A stretch of 64,000 bases of DNA from Dendrobium chrysotoxum. Taxonomy: Eukaryota; Streptophyta; Magnoliopsida; Asparagales; Orchidaceae. The notes under the pieces were generated by a model. It was not told the DNA's origin and searched no databases. It saw only the letters and a list, made by a program, of their open reading frames with translations. The stretch lies in the NCBI GenBank assembly GCA_019925795.1, contig CM034301.1, positions 43,487,783-43,551,782 on the forward strand, read 5' to 3'. Made by a program: the position numbers and the translations under genes. Position 1 is the first letter of the stretch; each line of letters opens with the position of its first letter. This document shows, one piece after another, positions 12,346 through 22,960 of the stretch.

Positions 12346-12965
12346 CTATGATGCACCGACACTTCTCCTCAAAGAGGCGTGCAGTGTCCGACACGTATCC
12401 GACACGACACGCGTCCGACACTCCTCCGACACGTGTCGGACACGCCGAAAGCGTGTCCAATTAAAAAAATATTAAATACAAATTGGACACACGTGTCCGA
12501 CACGCGTATCTTAAATATTTTATGAATTTTTTAAAAATATAATTTATTGTATTTAAATTTTTTACTTATTTAAAATATAAAAACTAAATTTGTTATTTCT
12601 ATCCACAACACCAAATCAATCGCCTACACTTAATGCCCCATTCATCGAATATTCTCATTTTCATTTCTCTTAGGCAGTGAAGGTATTTTCATCTCCTCTC
12701 TCGATGACTAATAAACGGCATCGATGCCCGACTCTCGACATCCTAATATTAATCATTTTAAGCACAAATTCAAGTTAAATGATTTATTATTTCGAAATTA
12801 TTTTTAAAATTATACTTATTTAATTTTTATACACTATTTTTAAAATATAAAAATTATAATACCGTGTCCAACTCGTGTCCGTGTCCTATATTTTCAATAA
12901 TTGACGTGTTCCGTGTCAGTGTCGTGTCGTATCCATGTCGCCGTGTCCGTGTCTGTGCATCATAG
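12346..12965. mobile_element. Inverted-repeat element rich in GTGTCCGACACG motifs
   Basis: The ends are inverted: CTATGATGCACCGACAC at 12346 and the inverse of GTGTCTGTGCATCATAG at 12965. The flanks repeat GAAATAAG (12338-12345 and 12966-12973), an 8-bp duplication suggesting a hAT-type element; 9 bp can also be read. The interior has a dense palindromic GTGTCGGACACG motif near both ends and an AT-rich centre. No transposase. It is inserted inside the solo LTR at 10886-13360. Confidence 0.75.
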
Positions 12966-13722
12966 GAAATAAGGAACAAGAACGGATACAAACTGCTAGC
13001 CCGAACTCTACTGGCGGCTGACGAGAATTGCTTGGCCATCTCTTAGGATTACCTCCTCTCTCAAGAGCTCACAACAAAGAAAGGAACAAGAGCTGAAATT
13101 TCATTCAAAATCATCAAAAAAAATATAATAGTGAGGGCCCTCATATATAGGCCTCAAAGCAACAAAACATAAAGACTGAAATGCCCCCCTTTGGGCTACA
13201 CCACAAACTATTCCCTCACAGGGGTACAATAGTAAAGACTAAAACATAAACAAAAATAATACATAAAATGCATCATAAATAAAAACTCATAATCGTAGCC
13301 ATCGATCTACGATTCCTCCAGTGATAGACGCGCTGGAATCTCCTGTTGATGTCCTCATCATTATATGTATTGTACTTTATACATGTTAATTGTTATAGCA
13401 GTTACCCACTAAGTTTACTTTGTAAACTCATTCTATTAAATAAATATTTTCAAGTCTCCAAAGATTTAGAAATGGCCGGAAGAGAAGAGTTTGTTTATAG
13501 AAGACGACGCAATACTAAAAACAGGTAAATCGACTAATGTAAATTTTAAGTTTTTTTAAAAGTTGAAATGAATAGATTTTTGAAATATGTGTTTATAGTG
13601 GCTCTTCAGTTGAAATGAGAAAGTTATATGTTGTATTGCTTATGAATTATACTGAATTAACTCTACCGCCCGACTTTTAGTTCCCGTCTCGTTAAGTCGA
13701 GCATCCGGGATGGGTCATGACA

Positions 13723-13998
13723 ATAAAAAAGAGAAACAAATAAAGAGATAAATACACTCATCTATGGCAATAAGTAAAATATCGCCTAATAAGATATTTT
13801 ACAAAAATTGCCATTTCCTGACATTACTTTCTTAATAAACCAGCATCAATCATTCACACATGCAAGCTAACACATTCAATAAAAAAAGAAGTGTTCGTGT
13901 GTTTTATTCATGATTTTCTTATCATTGGTTTTTCTGAAATTGCTGAAATCAAATTCAGCCAAAGCTTTTCCTAAATTTCTGCAAGCACTTCCTACTAA
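13723..13998. other. Sec24 intron 4 sequence between insertions
   Basis: AT-rich sequence between the outer solo LTR and the truncated LTR of the chromodomain gypsy element. Nothing recognised. Confidence 0.5.
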
Positions 13999-14363
13999 AT
14001 AAAACGAGAGAAAACTCTTTAATTGATAGTAGATGGAAGAAAACAAGTAAGATACAATGGATCTTCAATTCAAGAGGAAGATCCGGCTCTCCCAATCCCT
14101 AGCCGGTGGCTAGAGCCCAAACAAACCTAAGAAGATTCCCAAATTCAGCAAACACCAAGATAACCTAACCCTAGGTTTTACCATACTATTTAAAGCATAC
14201 AAATTTAGCAAAATGCCCAATCAGCCCCCCTAATTTGAAAATTCCCTCCAAATACCCTCTTGATTGATCTTGATTACTGCTGGGCCCCACCCCCCAAAGG
14301 GGGTGAACTAATGTGGAGGCGAAAGTATTCTGCCTCCTGCTATAAACTTGAACCGATCCAACA
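13999..14363 (-). repeat. Truncated 3' LTR of the chromodomain gypsy element
   Basis: Matches the 5' LTR from GAGAGAAAACTCTTTAATTG (14005) to the end CCGATCCAACA (14363). The outer 70-odd bases present in the 5' LTR are missing here. A purine-rich tract (GGGAGGGGGGTAT on the minus strand) sits just outside. Confidence 0.8.
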
Positions 14364-14740
14364 ATACCCCCCTCCCAAAGACCCACATTGTTCTCAAGAT
14401 GAAAAGATGAGAACTGATGCTTCACCCTATCATAAGGCTCCCAAGTTACGTCGTAGTCTGGTAGGTTCCTCCATTTGATCAACACTTCCTTGATCCCTCC
14501 TTCTCCTTATCGTACTCCTTTCAGCTCCAGTGGAGCCAACACCACCTCCAAATCCTCAGTTAGTGACACCGGTAAATATGAACTAGCTACATGATCCTCA
14601 ATAGCTCTCCTCAATTGTGACAAGTGGAAAAGCAAATGTATGGTAGCAGTCGGGGATAACCTCAAGCGATAGGCCACTGCTCCAATCCTCTTCAATACCT
14701 CATAAGGGCCAAAGTAACTCGGGGCAAGCTTCTCATTCAT
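14186..14740 (-). pseudogene. Integrase C terminus and chromodomain remnant
   Basis: Two broken frames. The 14507-14740 frame contains KLAPSYFGPYEVLKRIGAVA, the C-terminal integrase segment with its GPY motif. The frame ending near 14364 contains MLIKWRNLPDYDVTWEP and then QFSSFHLENNVGLWEGG, which is the chromodomain and tail typical of plant chromoviruses; such domains are thought to steer integration to marked chromatin. The frames are separated by a shift, and the second runs into the LTR. Confidence 0.8.
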
Positions 14741-15303
14741 TCGGTTGGCTAAAATCCTCTATTTGTAGGGCCGCAGCTTCAAGAACATCATATCTCCAAC
14801 TTTGAACTGGATATCCTTCTTGTGTTTATCTATCTGCTTCTTCATAATTTACTAAGCCCTCAATAGGTGCATCTTCAATTCATCAAACACCATTTCTCTT
14901 TCCTCCAAGTACTGATCTACTAAAGAGACTGATGTGCTACTCTACCCAAAATGCTCCAAGTGTGGAGGGTCTCTTCCATACAAAACTTCAAAGGAAGTCA
15001 TCTGGGAAGCTAAATTATATGAAATGTTGTACCAGTACTCCGTTCATGCTAGCCACTTAGCCCACAGTCAAGGTGTCTCTAAAGCAAAACACCGCAGGTA
15101 AGTCTCCAAGCTCCTATTCATCACATATGTCTACTCGTCTGTCTTAGAGTGATAAATGGTGCTCCTCTTTAGCACTGTTCCCTGCATCCTGAACAACTCT
15201 CTCCAGAAATGACTAAAAAACACCTTATCTCGATAAAAAACTATTGACTCCAGTATCCTATGCAATCTGACCACCTCTCTGATGAATGTTGCTGCCACTG
15301 TAA

Positions 15304-15486
15304 CTACCGTGTAAGGGTGTCGTAAGAGAATGAAATGGGCATACTTGTCAATCTATCAACCACTACTAGAATCACTATAAACCCCTCAGATCGAGGTAGC
15401 ACATCTATGAAATTTATGATGACCTCCTCCCACACTCTGTTTGGAAGAGTCAGGGGTTGAAGTAATCCCCCTGGAGCCATAGTCAT
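15304..15486 (-). pseudogene. Integrase core remnant
   Basis: Encodes GGLLQPLTLPNRVWEEVIIN followed by ILVVVDRLTSM, the first strand region of a gypsy integrase core. The usual catalytic Asp in the WEDVSxDF-type motif reads Asn here (IINFID), consistent with decay. The rest of the core, leftward to 14740, is broken by many stops. Confidence 0.8.
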
Positions 15487-15547
15487 GTACTTATTTCTCT
15501 AGCATATCTCACACCTAGCCACAATCTCCTCCACATCCTTGTGCATT

Positions 15548-16021
15548 CTAATATAATTTTGATGTCAATCTCATATATGTCTTCTGCACAGCAGAATGGC
15601 CTCCAACAACGCTCCCATGGAACTCCTGCAACAAGTGGGGAATATGAACTAAGGTCCGTGGTAGCACAAACCTTCCTTGGTACAGTAGTTTCTCTCCCTC
15701 TAAGGAATAGCCAGGGTGGCTACTCTCATCCTGCAATAGGTCCAACCTAATCTTCCTCAGCTCCTCATCATGCACTCTCTCCTCTTTGATAGGCCCACAA
15801 TCTATCATCAGCGGTATTGAAATGGCCATCTCTTGGAGCTCCCCCATGCATTTGGATAAGGCATCAACCGCCTTATTCTCTAATCCTGGCCTGTACTGGA
15901 TCACAAAGTCATAACCCAACAGCTTTGACAGCCACCTCTGATGCTCCTCGGTCACAATTCTCTGTTCTAACAAGTACTTCAAGATCCTCTGATTTGTCCT
16001 TACAATAAAATATCGGCCCAA
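15548..16021 (-). pseudogene. RNase H end and integrase zinc-binding remnant
   Basis: A 157-codon frame: TNQRILKYLLEQRIVTEEHQ and LLGYDFVIQYRPG with NKAVDALSK is the C-terminal RNase H part. It is followed by the zinc-binding start of integrase (EFHGSVVGGHSAVQKTYMRL). The TD at the usual TDHxSL motif is changed to TN. The frame ends before the CxxC half of the zinc site. Confidence 0.85.
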
Positions 16022-16331
16022 TAAGTAAGGCAGCCATTTCTGAATAACCCTGCATCACCTCCAATCATCACCCTTCTTCCCTCCACCACCAACTCCATCA
16101 TATGTATTTCCCAATTAACCTTGGTACCCCCCAAGATCTGTAGCTATTTCATCCTCAAGATGACATCAGTACTCCCCAACTCCAATGAAAGAAAGTTCTC
16201 TCTCACATGGACCCCCATATGATCATAATCACTCCCCTACACACTCCTCTACATATCTCCACCTTTCCAATGTCCATCATCACTCCATAACACCCTGTGT
16301 CCATCAGTTTCACCCCCAATTAGTCTACGAC

Positions 16332-16529
16332 CTAGTTGAAGATAAAATTGTGGGTCTCCCCACTGTCTATCAACACTTCCACCATGTCCAGATACAGCTC
16401 TTCCTCCACTACCAACGCCTCACTCCCACCTCCCTCCTCAGCTTCCTCGTCATCACAGACGGTGAGAACCTGAAGAGTTCGGTCTTTACACCTATACCTC
16501 GGTATATATTTCTCATCACATTTGGGCAC
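16332..16529 (-). pseudogene. Gag end and protease remnant
   Basis: Encodes KCDEKYIPRYRCK, resembling the gag-to-protease junction of Reina-type elements, and VEVLIDSGETHNFI, the aspartic protease motif. DSGA has become DSGE, a change that would inactivate the enzyme. The reverse transcriptase expected just after it is absent. Confidence 0.8.
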
Positions 16530-16639
16530 AATCCTCTAGCCCTTTTCTCCTGCAGCTCCTTCTCCGTGAGCTTCTCAAAATTTCCCCCAATTCTCCCTCC
16601 TACAGGCTTCTCCTTTGGGGTCTCTCGAAGGCTACCTGG

Positions 16640-18125
16640 TGTAATAGCCTGTATTTTGTCGCAGATAAATAAATTTTTTAGGGTATCAATCTTAATTAGG
16701 CCCAAATGTCAGCCGTAATATTTATAATAGTTTGTATTGCATGTTGAGTTTATGTGTTATTGATTAGAAAAGGGAATTTTATCAGTGGATAAATGGACCC
16801 TATTGATCAGGATACACATAATGGACAGAGTGCAACAACAGCTCCAGTGAGTTCTGACAGTTTGATGCAGTTAGCCAGCATGCTTGCACAGGTATGAGTG
16901 ATGCTCATAGTAGACAGGTGGGACACAAGGAGTCAGAAGAAGACTCGCATCTACACATGTTCCATAAGTTGAAGCCCTCGTTATTCAACGGAGCTATAGA
17001 GCCACAAGCAGCAGAGGACTAGTTGTTGAGGATGGAAAAGATATTTGACAATATGCAGTGCCCAGAGAATCAAAAAGTACCACTTGTAGTGTTCTTATTT
17101 AAAGGAGAAGCAGAGAGATGGTGAATAGAACAACAACGAGAGAAATTTCAAGAAAAAATGAATGCAGAGATCACCTGAATAGAGTTTGTTGCTATCTTCA
17201 GAGGCTGGTTTGTACATTCGTCATCCCGACAACAGATGCAAGAGGCTTTCATGAGACTGGAGCAAGGAAACAGGACAGTAATACATTATGAGGCGGAGTT
17301 TACTGCACTGGCCAGGTATGCACATCAACTGGTCAGTACTACTGATGAAAAATGCTACAAGTTTTTGAGAGGATTGAAGGATGAATTGAGGCATCCACTT
17401 ATATCGCTCAGGATCCAGAAGTTTTCAGAGTTGTTGGGGTGGAAAAAGATGTTGAACTCATGATTGCATTTACATGATAGTATATTTGAATTGATTGATA
17501 GTACATTGAATTGATTGATAGTATAATTGAAACCGTACTAGCATCAATATTGATACAACATAATATAGCATACTGACCTGATTCATTAGATAGTAGTATT
17601 TTTATCGTATGTCTTAAAATTTGGTAGATCTCTTTTGACTTCACTGATCATATTGATTTTATTATTAATTTTTGAGATTTTTATTGCTCATATTAAGTAA
17701 TGATTGATATTGACTAGAATTGAAACAGAAATATTGATTCTTTTACTTTGCATTGAAAGCAGTGATAGAATTTTAGTTTTCTGTTGGGCTTATTAGTTTA
17801 TTATGTGGATTTTAATGATTTCAAGTCAGGAAAGAGGTCAAGATCGTAAGTAGTGATACTGATAAAAATCTTCAAGTTCTTTAGATTTTGTTCCATATTT
17901 TCTTTTATTCTTTTGTAGTCAATAGCTTATGATAGAGTAGTGATTGTAGTGATCTCCTAGCTAGTGTAAATGATATTTTGGTGAATGAATAATAAAATAT
18001 TTTGATATATATGATTTTAATTGTTTTCGCTGGTTATTATTTATATTGATAACTTATAGAAGCTCTGGTATATTTTTAAAATGACAAATAAATAATTCTT
18101 TCAAATTTGATTATGGGGTGTTACA
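16640..18125 (+). mobile_element. Nested fragment of a second Ty3/gypsy element
   Basis: Runs from TGTAATAGCCTG to GGGGTGTTACA, LTR-like termini, flanked by CCTGG and ACTGG (4 of 5). It interrupts the gag of the chromodomain element. Inside is a gag remnant on the plus strand from ATG at 16793 to 17463, then AT-rich LTR-like sequence. It has no pol. Confidence 0.65.
16793..17463 (+). pseudogene. Del/Tekay-like gag remnant
   Basis: Starts MDPIDQDTHNGQSATTAPVS and includes MEKIFDNMQCPENQKV and MQEAFMRLEQGNRTVIHYEA, then ARYAHQLVSTTDEKCYKFLR. This is the capsid-like gag domain of Del/Tekay-type elements. Several in-frame stops (for example after QAAED and after EAERW) break it. No zinc knuckle or protease follows. 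Confidence 0.8.
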
Positions 18126-19230
18126 ACTGGCGTTGGCCCCTTTGGTGCTAAGAAAGTGGTGGTCATCCTCTACGAGCCTCCTGAGTTGCTGCCTCTGCCC
18201 CCCCCCCTCTCTAGGTGCTTCTAATCCTCCACCAATTGCGCTAGCTGCATAGCCTCCCCCAAGTCACGAGACCTCATCACTCTAACAGCCACCCTGATCA
18301 TTGGTTTGAGCCCCTTCATGAAATTCCCCTCCAGTACAGTCTCAAAAAGCTGATACAGTCGGCTAGCTAGGTACTCAAACCTCTCATAGTACTCCACTAT
18401 AGAGCCTTCTTGCATCAGAGCAAAAAACTGTATATAGAAATTCCCTCCCCTGCTGGTTCAAAAACATTCTAACAAGCAGTCCTTAAACTCCCTGCAACTC
18501 CGAATGGGCCGCCTCATGACTCTCCACTAGTACCAAGCCAATGCCTTCCCCTCCAAACACAGGTCAGTTGTCGTCAATCTCTCCTCCTCCGTCAATCCAT
18601 TGACGACGAAATACCTCTCCACCTTGTAAATCCCACCATGTGCATCCTCGCCCTCAAAAATTGGAATCTTCAGCTTCCTCACCCTCGGATCTCCTCCGTT
18701 CCCCCTTATTCCTCCATAATTTTCCCTTCCCCAAGTGAGTGGTCCCCCCAAGTATCTCAGATTCTCAATCCTCCCTTCCATGCTCGTACCCAAACCCTTC
18801 TTTCAATTCCCCCCTCCTTTCAAGATCAGTACCTCTCCAATCATAGTCAACCTCTCTTCTTTCAAGATCAACACCTCTTTGCTCATACTGAACATATCCA
18901 TGCCTCTCCCGATACCTCCTACCTATCTCCTTCCTCTAAATAGGCTCTAACATGGTTCTTTTTCCTTCTCCCTCCAAAATCTCCACCTCATGACCATCCC
19001 TACGATTATTAGAATTTGTATTTCTTCCTACCGGCACTTTTGCCTCCGATGTTGTCGTTTGGTTGTGAAGATCCAACAACTTCTTCACCATCTCTTGTAG
19101 GTCTGAGAATTTGTTCTCCATGGAGGAAATTATGTCCTCCACCATTGCTTTGATTTGGCTCATCTCTCCCTCGAGACGTTCTTTCAAAGCATCGGACCTT
19201 CTTGGCAGCCATAGGTACCAGGCTCTTAGA
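18126..19230 (-). pseudogene. Gag remnant of the chromodomain gypsy element
   Basis: Three frames on the minus strand in the expected order. The N-terminal coiled-coil part (EGEMSQIKAMVEDIISSMEN then DLQEMVKKLLDLH) lies near 18936-19187. The capsid-like part (KLKIPIFEGEDAHGG then CLEGKALAWY) lies at 18527-18793, and its continuation (MQEGSIVEYYERFEYLASRL) at 18221-18415. Stops and shifts separate them. Confidence 0.8.
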
Positions 19231-19356
19231 CAACACCAAAAATAGTAAATCTGCCCACAAACAGCAGAAATCAGCGGCTTGGAGAGGAAAAATTGCAGCA
19301 GAAATCAGCCAATGAAGGCCCTAAATCCAACCCCGAACACTGCTATTATACCAATT

Positions 19357-19803
19357 TGTTAGGAAACGTTTGAGAGAAAGAGGGAAGACCTACAAGTAAA
19401 CAGCAATTGGGGAGAAATTGGTGGAATAACACGAGAGAAAACTCTTTAATTGATAATAGATGGAAGAAAAAAAAGCATGATACAATAGATCTTCAATTCA
19501 AGAGGAAAATCCGACTCTCCCAATTTCTAGCCAGCGACTAGAGCCCGAACAAACCTAAGAAGACTCCCAAATTCAGCAAACACCAAGATAACCTAACCCT
19601 AAGCTTTACCATACGACTTGAGGCATACTAATTCAGAAAAATATCCAATCAGCCCCTGTAATTTGAAAATTCTCTCCTAATCCCCTCTTAATTGATCTTG
19701 ATTGCTGTTGGGACCCGCCCCCCAAAAGGAGCAAACTACTATGGAGGCAGAAGTATTCCGCCTCCTGCTATAAACCTGGACCAGTCCAGGGACTGGTCCA
19801 ACA
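19357..19803 (-). repeat. 5' LTR of the chromodomain gypsy element
   Basis: A 447-bp LTR with TG/CA ends (TGTTAGGAAACG to TGGTCCAACA on the plus strand). On the minus strand it is followed by TGGTATAATAGCAG, a tRNA-Met-like PBS. It contains the palindrome GGACCAGTCC...GGACTGGTCC near its outer end. Confidence 0.8.
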
Positions 19804-20431
19804 GACTTGTAAGGTCTTCCTTGCTCAATGAGCTCCTAAAACGTTAGTCAAATAAGACCTGCGAATAACAGAAAAAATAATGGCAAGTAATAATGCAATT
19901 CAAATCATCAATGCAAAAGTCTGCATGGTGAGACATTGATCTGATGAAATGGACCTCTCTGGAATCAACATTAATAAACGCATCAGTAAAGAAAGCAAAT
20001 GGATCAATAGAAGGCGTGCTTTCACCTTAATTTCTTGTTCCTCACAGTATTGTCAAGCGGCCAGCAGGCTTCTTACTAAAAAATCAGTTTTCCACAGGTT
20101 TTTTCTCTGGCATTTGTTGAATGATGCAAAACAAACCACTCTGGTTTCTTTTTAAACGCAATGAATTCACAGTTTAAAGTGTGCTTAATGGCAAGCGTCA
20201 CCTTGAGGGAAAAAAATTAAAAAGAGTATGCAGATTATCATTAAGAGAATTACAAAAAGGTTCCGGATAAACACTTCAACCCTTCACATAAGTTTCATAA
20301 CGCCAAAGAGATATTCCCAAAACCATTAAATTTCATTAATATGTAGTATGGTAATTACTGAAACAACAAAAGACCAGCGAAGTTTGACATAATAAGAATA
20401 AAAATAAATAGATAACCAAGGAAAGAATTAC
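19804..20431. other. Sec24 intron 4 sequence next to exon 4
   Basis: Unique-looking AT-rich intron sequence. No exon, RNA gene or element end recognised. Confidence 0.55.
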
Positions 20432-20530
20432 TTGGATAGGCTCCTCAGCTGGATTTGGAATTGCAAGAGGTTGTACCAACAAAGCCAATGGCATGCTAGA
20501 TGTTGATAAAAGGTCTCCGCTGCATGGTAT
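20432..20530 (-). CDS. SEC24: Sec24-like exon 4
   Basis: A 33-codon exon (residues 403-435) reading IPCSGDLLSTSSMPLALLVQ and then PLAIPNPAEEPIQ. This is the beta-rich segment before the zinc finger; the PLA and EEPIQ motifs are typical of the family. Acceptor ATTCATAG|ATACC, donor ATCCAA|GTAATT, phase 0 both ends. The following intron 4 is 13,559 bp and holds most of the nested retrotransposons of the left half of the window. Confidence 0.9.
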
Positions 20531-20596
20531 CTATGAATAGCATATGCTATTTAGAGCAAGGAAAAATTAAGCAAATACACGAAGCTAATTTCGCAC

Positions 20597-20671
20597 CTGA
20601 TTCATCGTACATCTCATCAACCGTGGACTGCAGTTGCCAGCGTCTTTCACAATGAAATCACTAGTGGCAGG
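20597..20671 (-). CDS. SEC24: Sec24-like exon 3: start of conserved core
   Basis: A 25-codon exon (residues 378-402) too short to stand out as an ORF. It is placed by its protein, PATSDFIVKDAGNCSPR followed by LMRCTMNQ, which matches the conserved opening of the Sec24 core (FIVKDTGNCSPR-type). The acceptor is TTCACAAAG|CCTGCC and the donor AATCAG|GTGCGA. Phase is 0 on both sides. Intron 2 (20672-20813) is 142 bp and intron 3 (20531-20596) is 66 bp, both free of insertions, unlike the introns on either side of this exon block. Confidence 0.9.
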
Positions 20672-20813
20672 CTTTGTGAAGTAGGAGGGGAAAAAAAAAA
20701 GGAAGCGGGTCAAAAAAAGAATATAATTGAATAAAGATATATCAACTCATTTAGTGTAAGAACATAAAAAATCAATTGCAATAACTTCCTTGAAAAATTA
20801 ATGGCAAAAATAC

Positions 20814-21050
20814 CGGAGGGCTGTTCACTTGATTTCCTTGACGAGTATTAAAAACAGTAACCGAGGAATCAACCATGGGTCGTGGAATCTGATTGGGATC
20901 AATTGTTGATGGAGTTGATGAATGAGACCAAGCAAGTGGTGAATTTCCCATCACTGGTGGAGTTAGAGGCCTAGGTTGGGTAAACGGGCTTGGAGGTGCA
21001 CCAAACATTTGTGGTGGTGCTTGTACCATACTTGACACAGGTGCAACACC
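20814..21050 (-). CDS. SEC24: Sec24-like exon 2
   Basis: A 79-codon exon (residues 299-377) in phase 0 at both ends. It has a pyrimidine-rich acceptor (CATTTCAG|GGTGTT) and the donor CCG|GTATTT. It begins GVAPVSSMVQAPPQ and continues the Pro-rich N terminus. The run DPNQIPRP followed by TRQGNQ is a signature I associate with plant Sec24 C/D-like proteins just before the conserved core. It joins exon 1 without a frame problem across an 8.85-kb intron. A further small exon hidden inside that intron cannot be excluded, since phase-0 exons could be inserted without breaking the frame. Confidence 0.88.
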
Positions 21051-22504
21051 CTGAAATGAGAAACACAAGCCTCTTGGGAAAACCACATCACAATGCATAA
21101 AAGCTTTAAAAACAAACATCATTCTTGAAAATGCATTTTTAAGCTTGGTTATTTAGCAGAGTGATCAAACTTTTGGAAATACATATGGAATAACATACAT
21201 CTATTACCTTACAAGTCATCCGAGAAATGAAATGATAAAACAAAGAATTTAAAAAAAAAAATTAGGACCTGATACAACAGGCCAACTTGCCAAGTAGCCA
21301 TCATATGGGTGATCCAAAAGTTTAGACATTGGGAAGATAGTTCAAGTCAGAAAGCATTTTCATTTCCAAATCAAATTTAATTTAAATGATAAATGTTAAA
21401 TGAAGTTGTTTCTAAACAAATGAATTGCAAAGGCAAAAGGTGTACACAAACTTTTTAGCCTTAAACATTCATAAGCATCTAAAATCCTAGAAAACGCAAC
21501 TTCCCAACAACACAGGATTAATTCTCCGTAACGATCGGGTAATGAACACAATTTCACATTCCTTAATAGATAATCACAGGCATACTTCCTGCAGTGATGA
21601 AAAATCCAAAATCAATAGCAATCGCATTTGGCTTAAGGTTTGAAATTGGGTTTCTTGCAAGGGTGGGTGAGTACCATTAGTCTGGGTGGGAGAATCCCCA
21701 AACATTTTATGTAATTTGCTTAAGTCCTAATAATAGAATCCATCTAAAACGCTTTAACGCTCACAAATTATAGTGCTACATCAATTGGTATAAGTCCTCC
21801 TTCAGTCCTTCAAGGATGATTGAGTCCCTAAAACTGGGGTAAGTCAATCCCCGAACCTTTTTTTTTTTTACCATTTGCTCAAACACTTGGAGATGAGTTT
21901 AATGATCCCAGGCAATCTACTGCTAATTCCCAACATATGCTGGAAGAGGTGCTTTATTGATTACCATCACAAAGCTTTCACAAGGAACTGGAAGGCAAGT
22001 CAACGAACGAGTTTGGTGCAATCATTCCACATGCCAGAGGAACTACCTGAGAAGGATTTTACACCAAGTTCAATCTTGAAAATGCCACATCGATCATAGA
22101 TTATGCAACAACCTCAACCACAGTCCATTTAGGGCATGGATTGACAAAAAAATGTGATTGAAACAGTTGACAAAAGCATCTGAGTCTACGTGCTTGACTT
22201 TCATGGTCACCGTGATCACAATTATTACAATGACTGGATTGCCTCTCTTAAAAAAAATGAATAGAAAGAATAAAGTGAAAAAAGAAAAGCTCAATTTGGT
22301 AGATAAAAACTCAAACATGCCTCAGCTTGGTAGCAAAAATACCAAATAAGTTGTGAACAAAGAGGTTTTTGGTGTATTTCTATATAGTTTGGAATTTTAT
22401 GCAGCCATTCAAGCTTACCAATTTCAGGGACATAACTTGGTTCAAAATGAATTATGTTTTATGGTAATTGGATTTCCTGTTTCCCCAATAAAAATGTTTG
22501 TTAG
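21051..22504. other. Sec24 intron 1, 3' part
   Basis: Intron sequence with no host exon found. From about 21648 to 21740 it resembles a stretch near 29055-29170 (shared wording around CAAGGGTG, TGGGTG and TAATAGAATCC), suggesting two old copies of an unnamed dispersed repeat. From 21875 to 22140 a broken plus-strand frame reads like a protein remnant (ELEGKSTNEFGAIIPHARG and FNLENATSIIDYATTST) that I cannot identify. Confidence 0.4.
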
Positions 22505-22825
22505 TGTTAAATTCAGAGAATAGGAGAGAGAAAATACTTAATTTTATCATACAAAACTATCCTTATTTATATATCTATACAAGATGTCTTAATAAAGAAA
22601 CAAAAAACTACAAAATCATGCATAATATATTCCATCTTAAATCAACCACCCAAATATAGAAGGAGATCGGCGTAATCCAGGTGAGCCTCCCACGGATCCC
22701 CATGCTGACTGTGGGATCAAGGGCCAAGGGAAGGCCGAGATTTAGCAACATGATCCATGTGAGCCTCCCACGGATCCCCATGCTAGTCGTGGGATCAAGG
22801 GCCAAGAGATAGCTAGGATTTAATA
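22505..22825 (-). repeat. 3' LTR of the PDS5-carrying element
   Basis: 321 bp, from TGTTAAATTCAG (plus strand) to the base before the purine tract. The outer TG has become TA. It contains a roughly 78-bp tandem duplication (GTGAGCCTCCCACGGATCCC at 22681 and 22759). Confidence 0.8.
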
Positions 22826-22960
22826 CTCCCCCTCAAGCTGGGGAATATAGACCTGTCATTCCCAGCTTGGTAATCAATGCCAGAAAGGTAAAATTATCAA
22901 GTCTCTAGGTAAGAATATTTGCAGCATCAGTTTCATCCTTTTCCTACACCCCATGCATCT
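22826..22960 (-). pseudogene. Copia pol C-terminal remnant and polypurine tract
   Basis: Minus-strand wording DETDAANILT, then LDNFTFLALITKLGMTGLYS, resembles the end of copia RNase H (ADILTK...KLGMxDIYAP). It abuts CTTGAGGGGGAG, the standard copia polypurine tract. This tail shows that the PDS5-like sequence upstream really is inside a copia element. Confidence 0.7.

Larger units (their letters stand above)
10886..13360 (-). mobile_element. Solo LTR of gypsy family A (with nested inverted-repeat element)
   Basis: Bounded by TGATG at 10886 and CATCA at 13360, with a perfect 5-bp target duplication TTATA at 10881-10885 and 13361-13365. It is a diverged relative of the LTR at 26192-27949: shared segments include ATCTACGATTC and GATGTCCTCATCA at the right end and a matching small ORF. 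Without the inserted element it would be about 1.85 kb. Orientation is minus by comparison with the copy that keeps its PBS and gag. Confidence 0.85.
7981..13722. mobile_element. Outer solo Ty3/gypsy-type LTR, interrupted by nested insertions
   Basis: Pieces at 7981-8139, 9763-10885 and 13361-13722 read as one LTR of about 1.64 kb once the insertions are removed. It starts TGTGACAACCGG and ends GGATGGGTCATGACA, typical LTR termini, with near-matching flanks ATAAT and ATAAA (4 of 5). The last piece carries the motif ACCCACTAAGTTTACTTTGTA, which resembles promoter or transcript-end motifs of Del/Tekay-type LTRs. No internal region remains, so it is a solo LTR. Direction is inferred as plus from the termini and is not certain. 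Confidence 0.6.
13999..19803 (-). mobile_element. Decayed chromodomain-type Ty3/gypsy element, minus strand
   Basis: Read on the minus strand, the order is 5' LTR (19357-19803), PBS-like TGGTATAATAGC, gag fragments, protease, RNase H end, integrase, chromodomain, purine tract and a shortened 3' LTR (13999-14363). The reverse transcriptase core between protease and RNase H is missing. Many stops and frameshifts break the frames. The integrase and chromodomain wording resembles the Reina branch of plant chromoviruses. A 1.5-kb fragment of another gypsy element is nested at 16640-18125. The element fills the right half of Sec24 intron 4. Confidence 0.85.

Noticed and set aside
12051..12362. Pro/Ser-rich minus-strand frame
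   Set aside because: It lies in the GC-rich part of a solo LTR and its relative at 27303-27629 does not keep the same protein.
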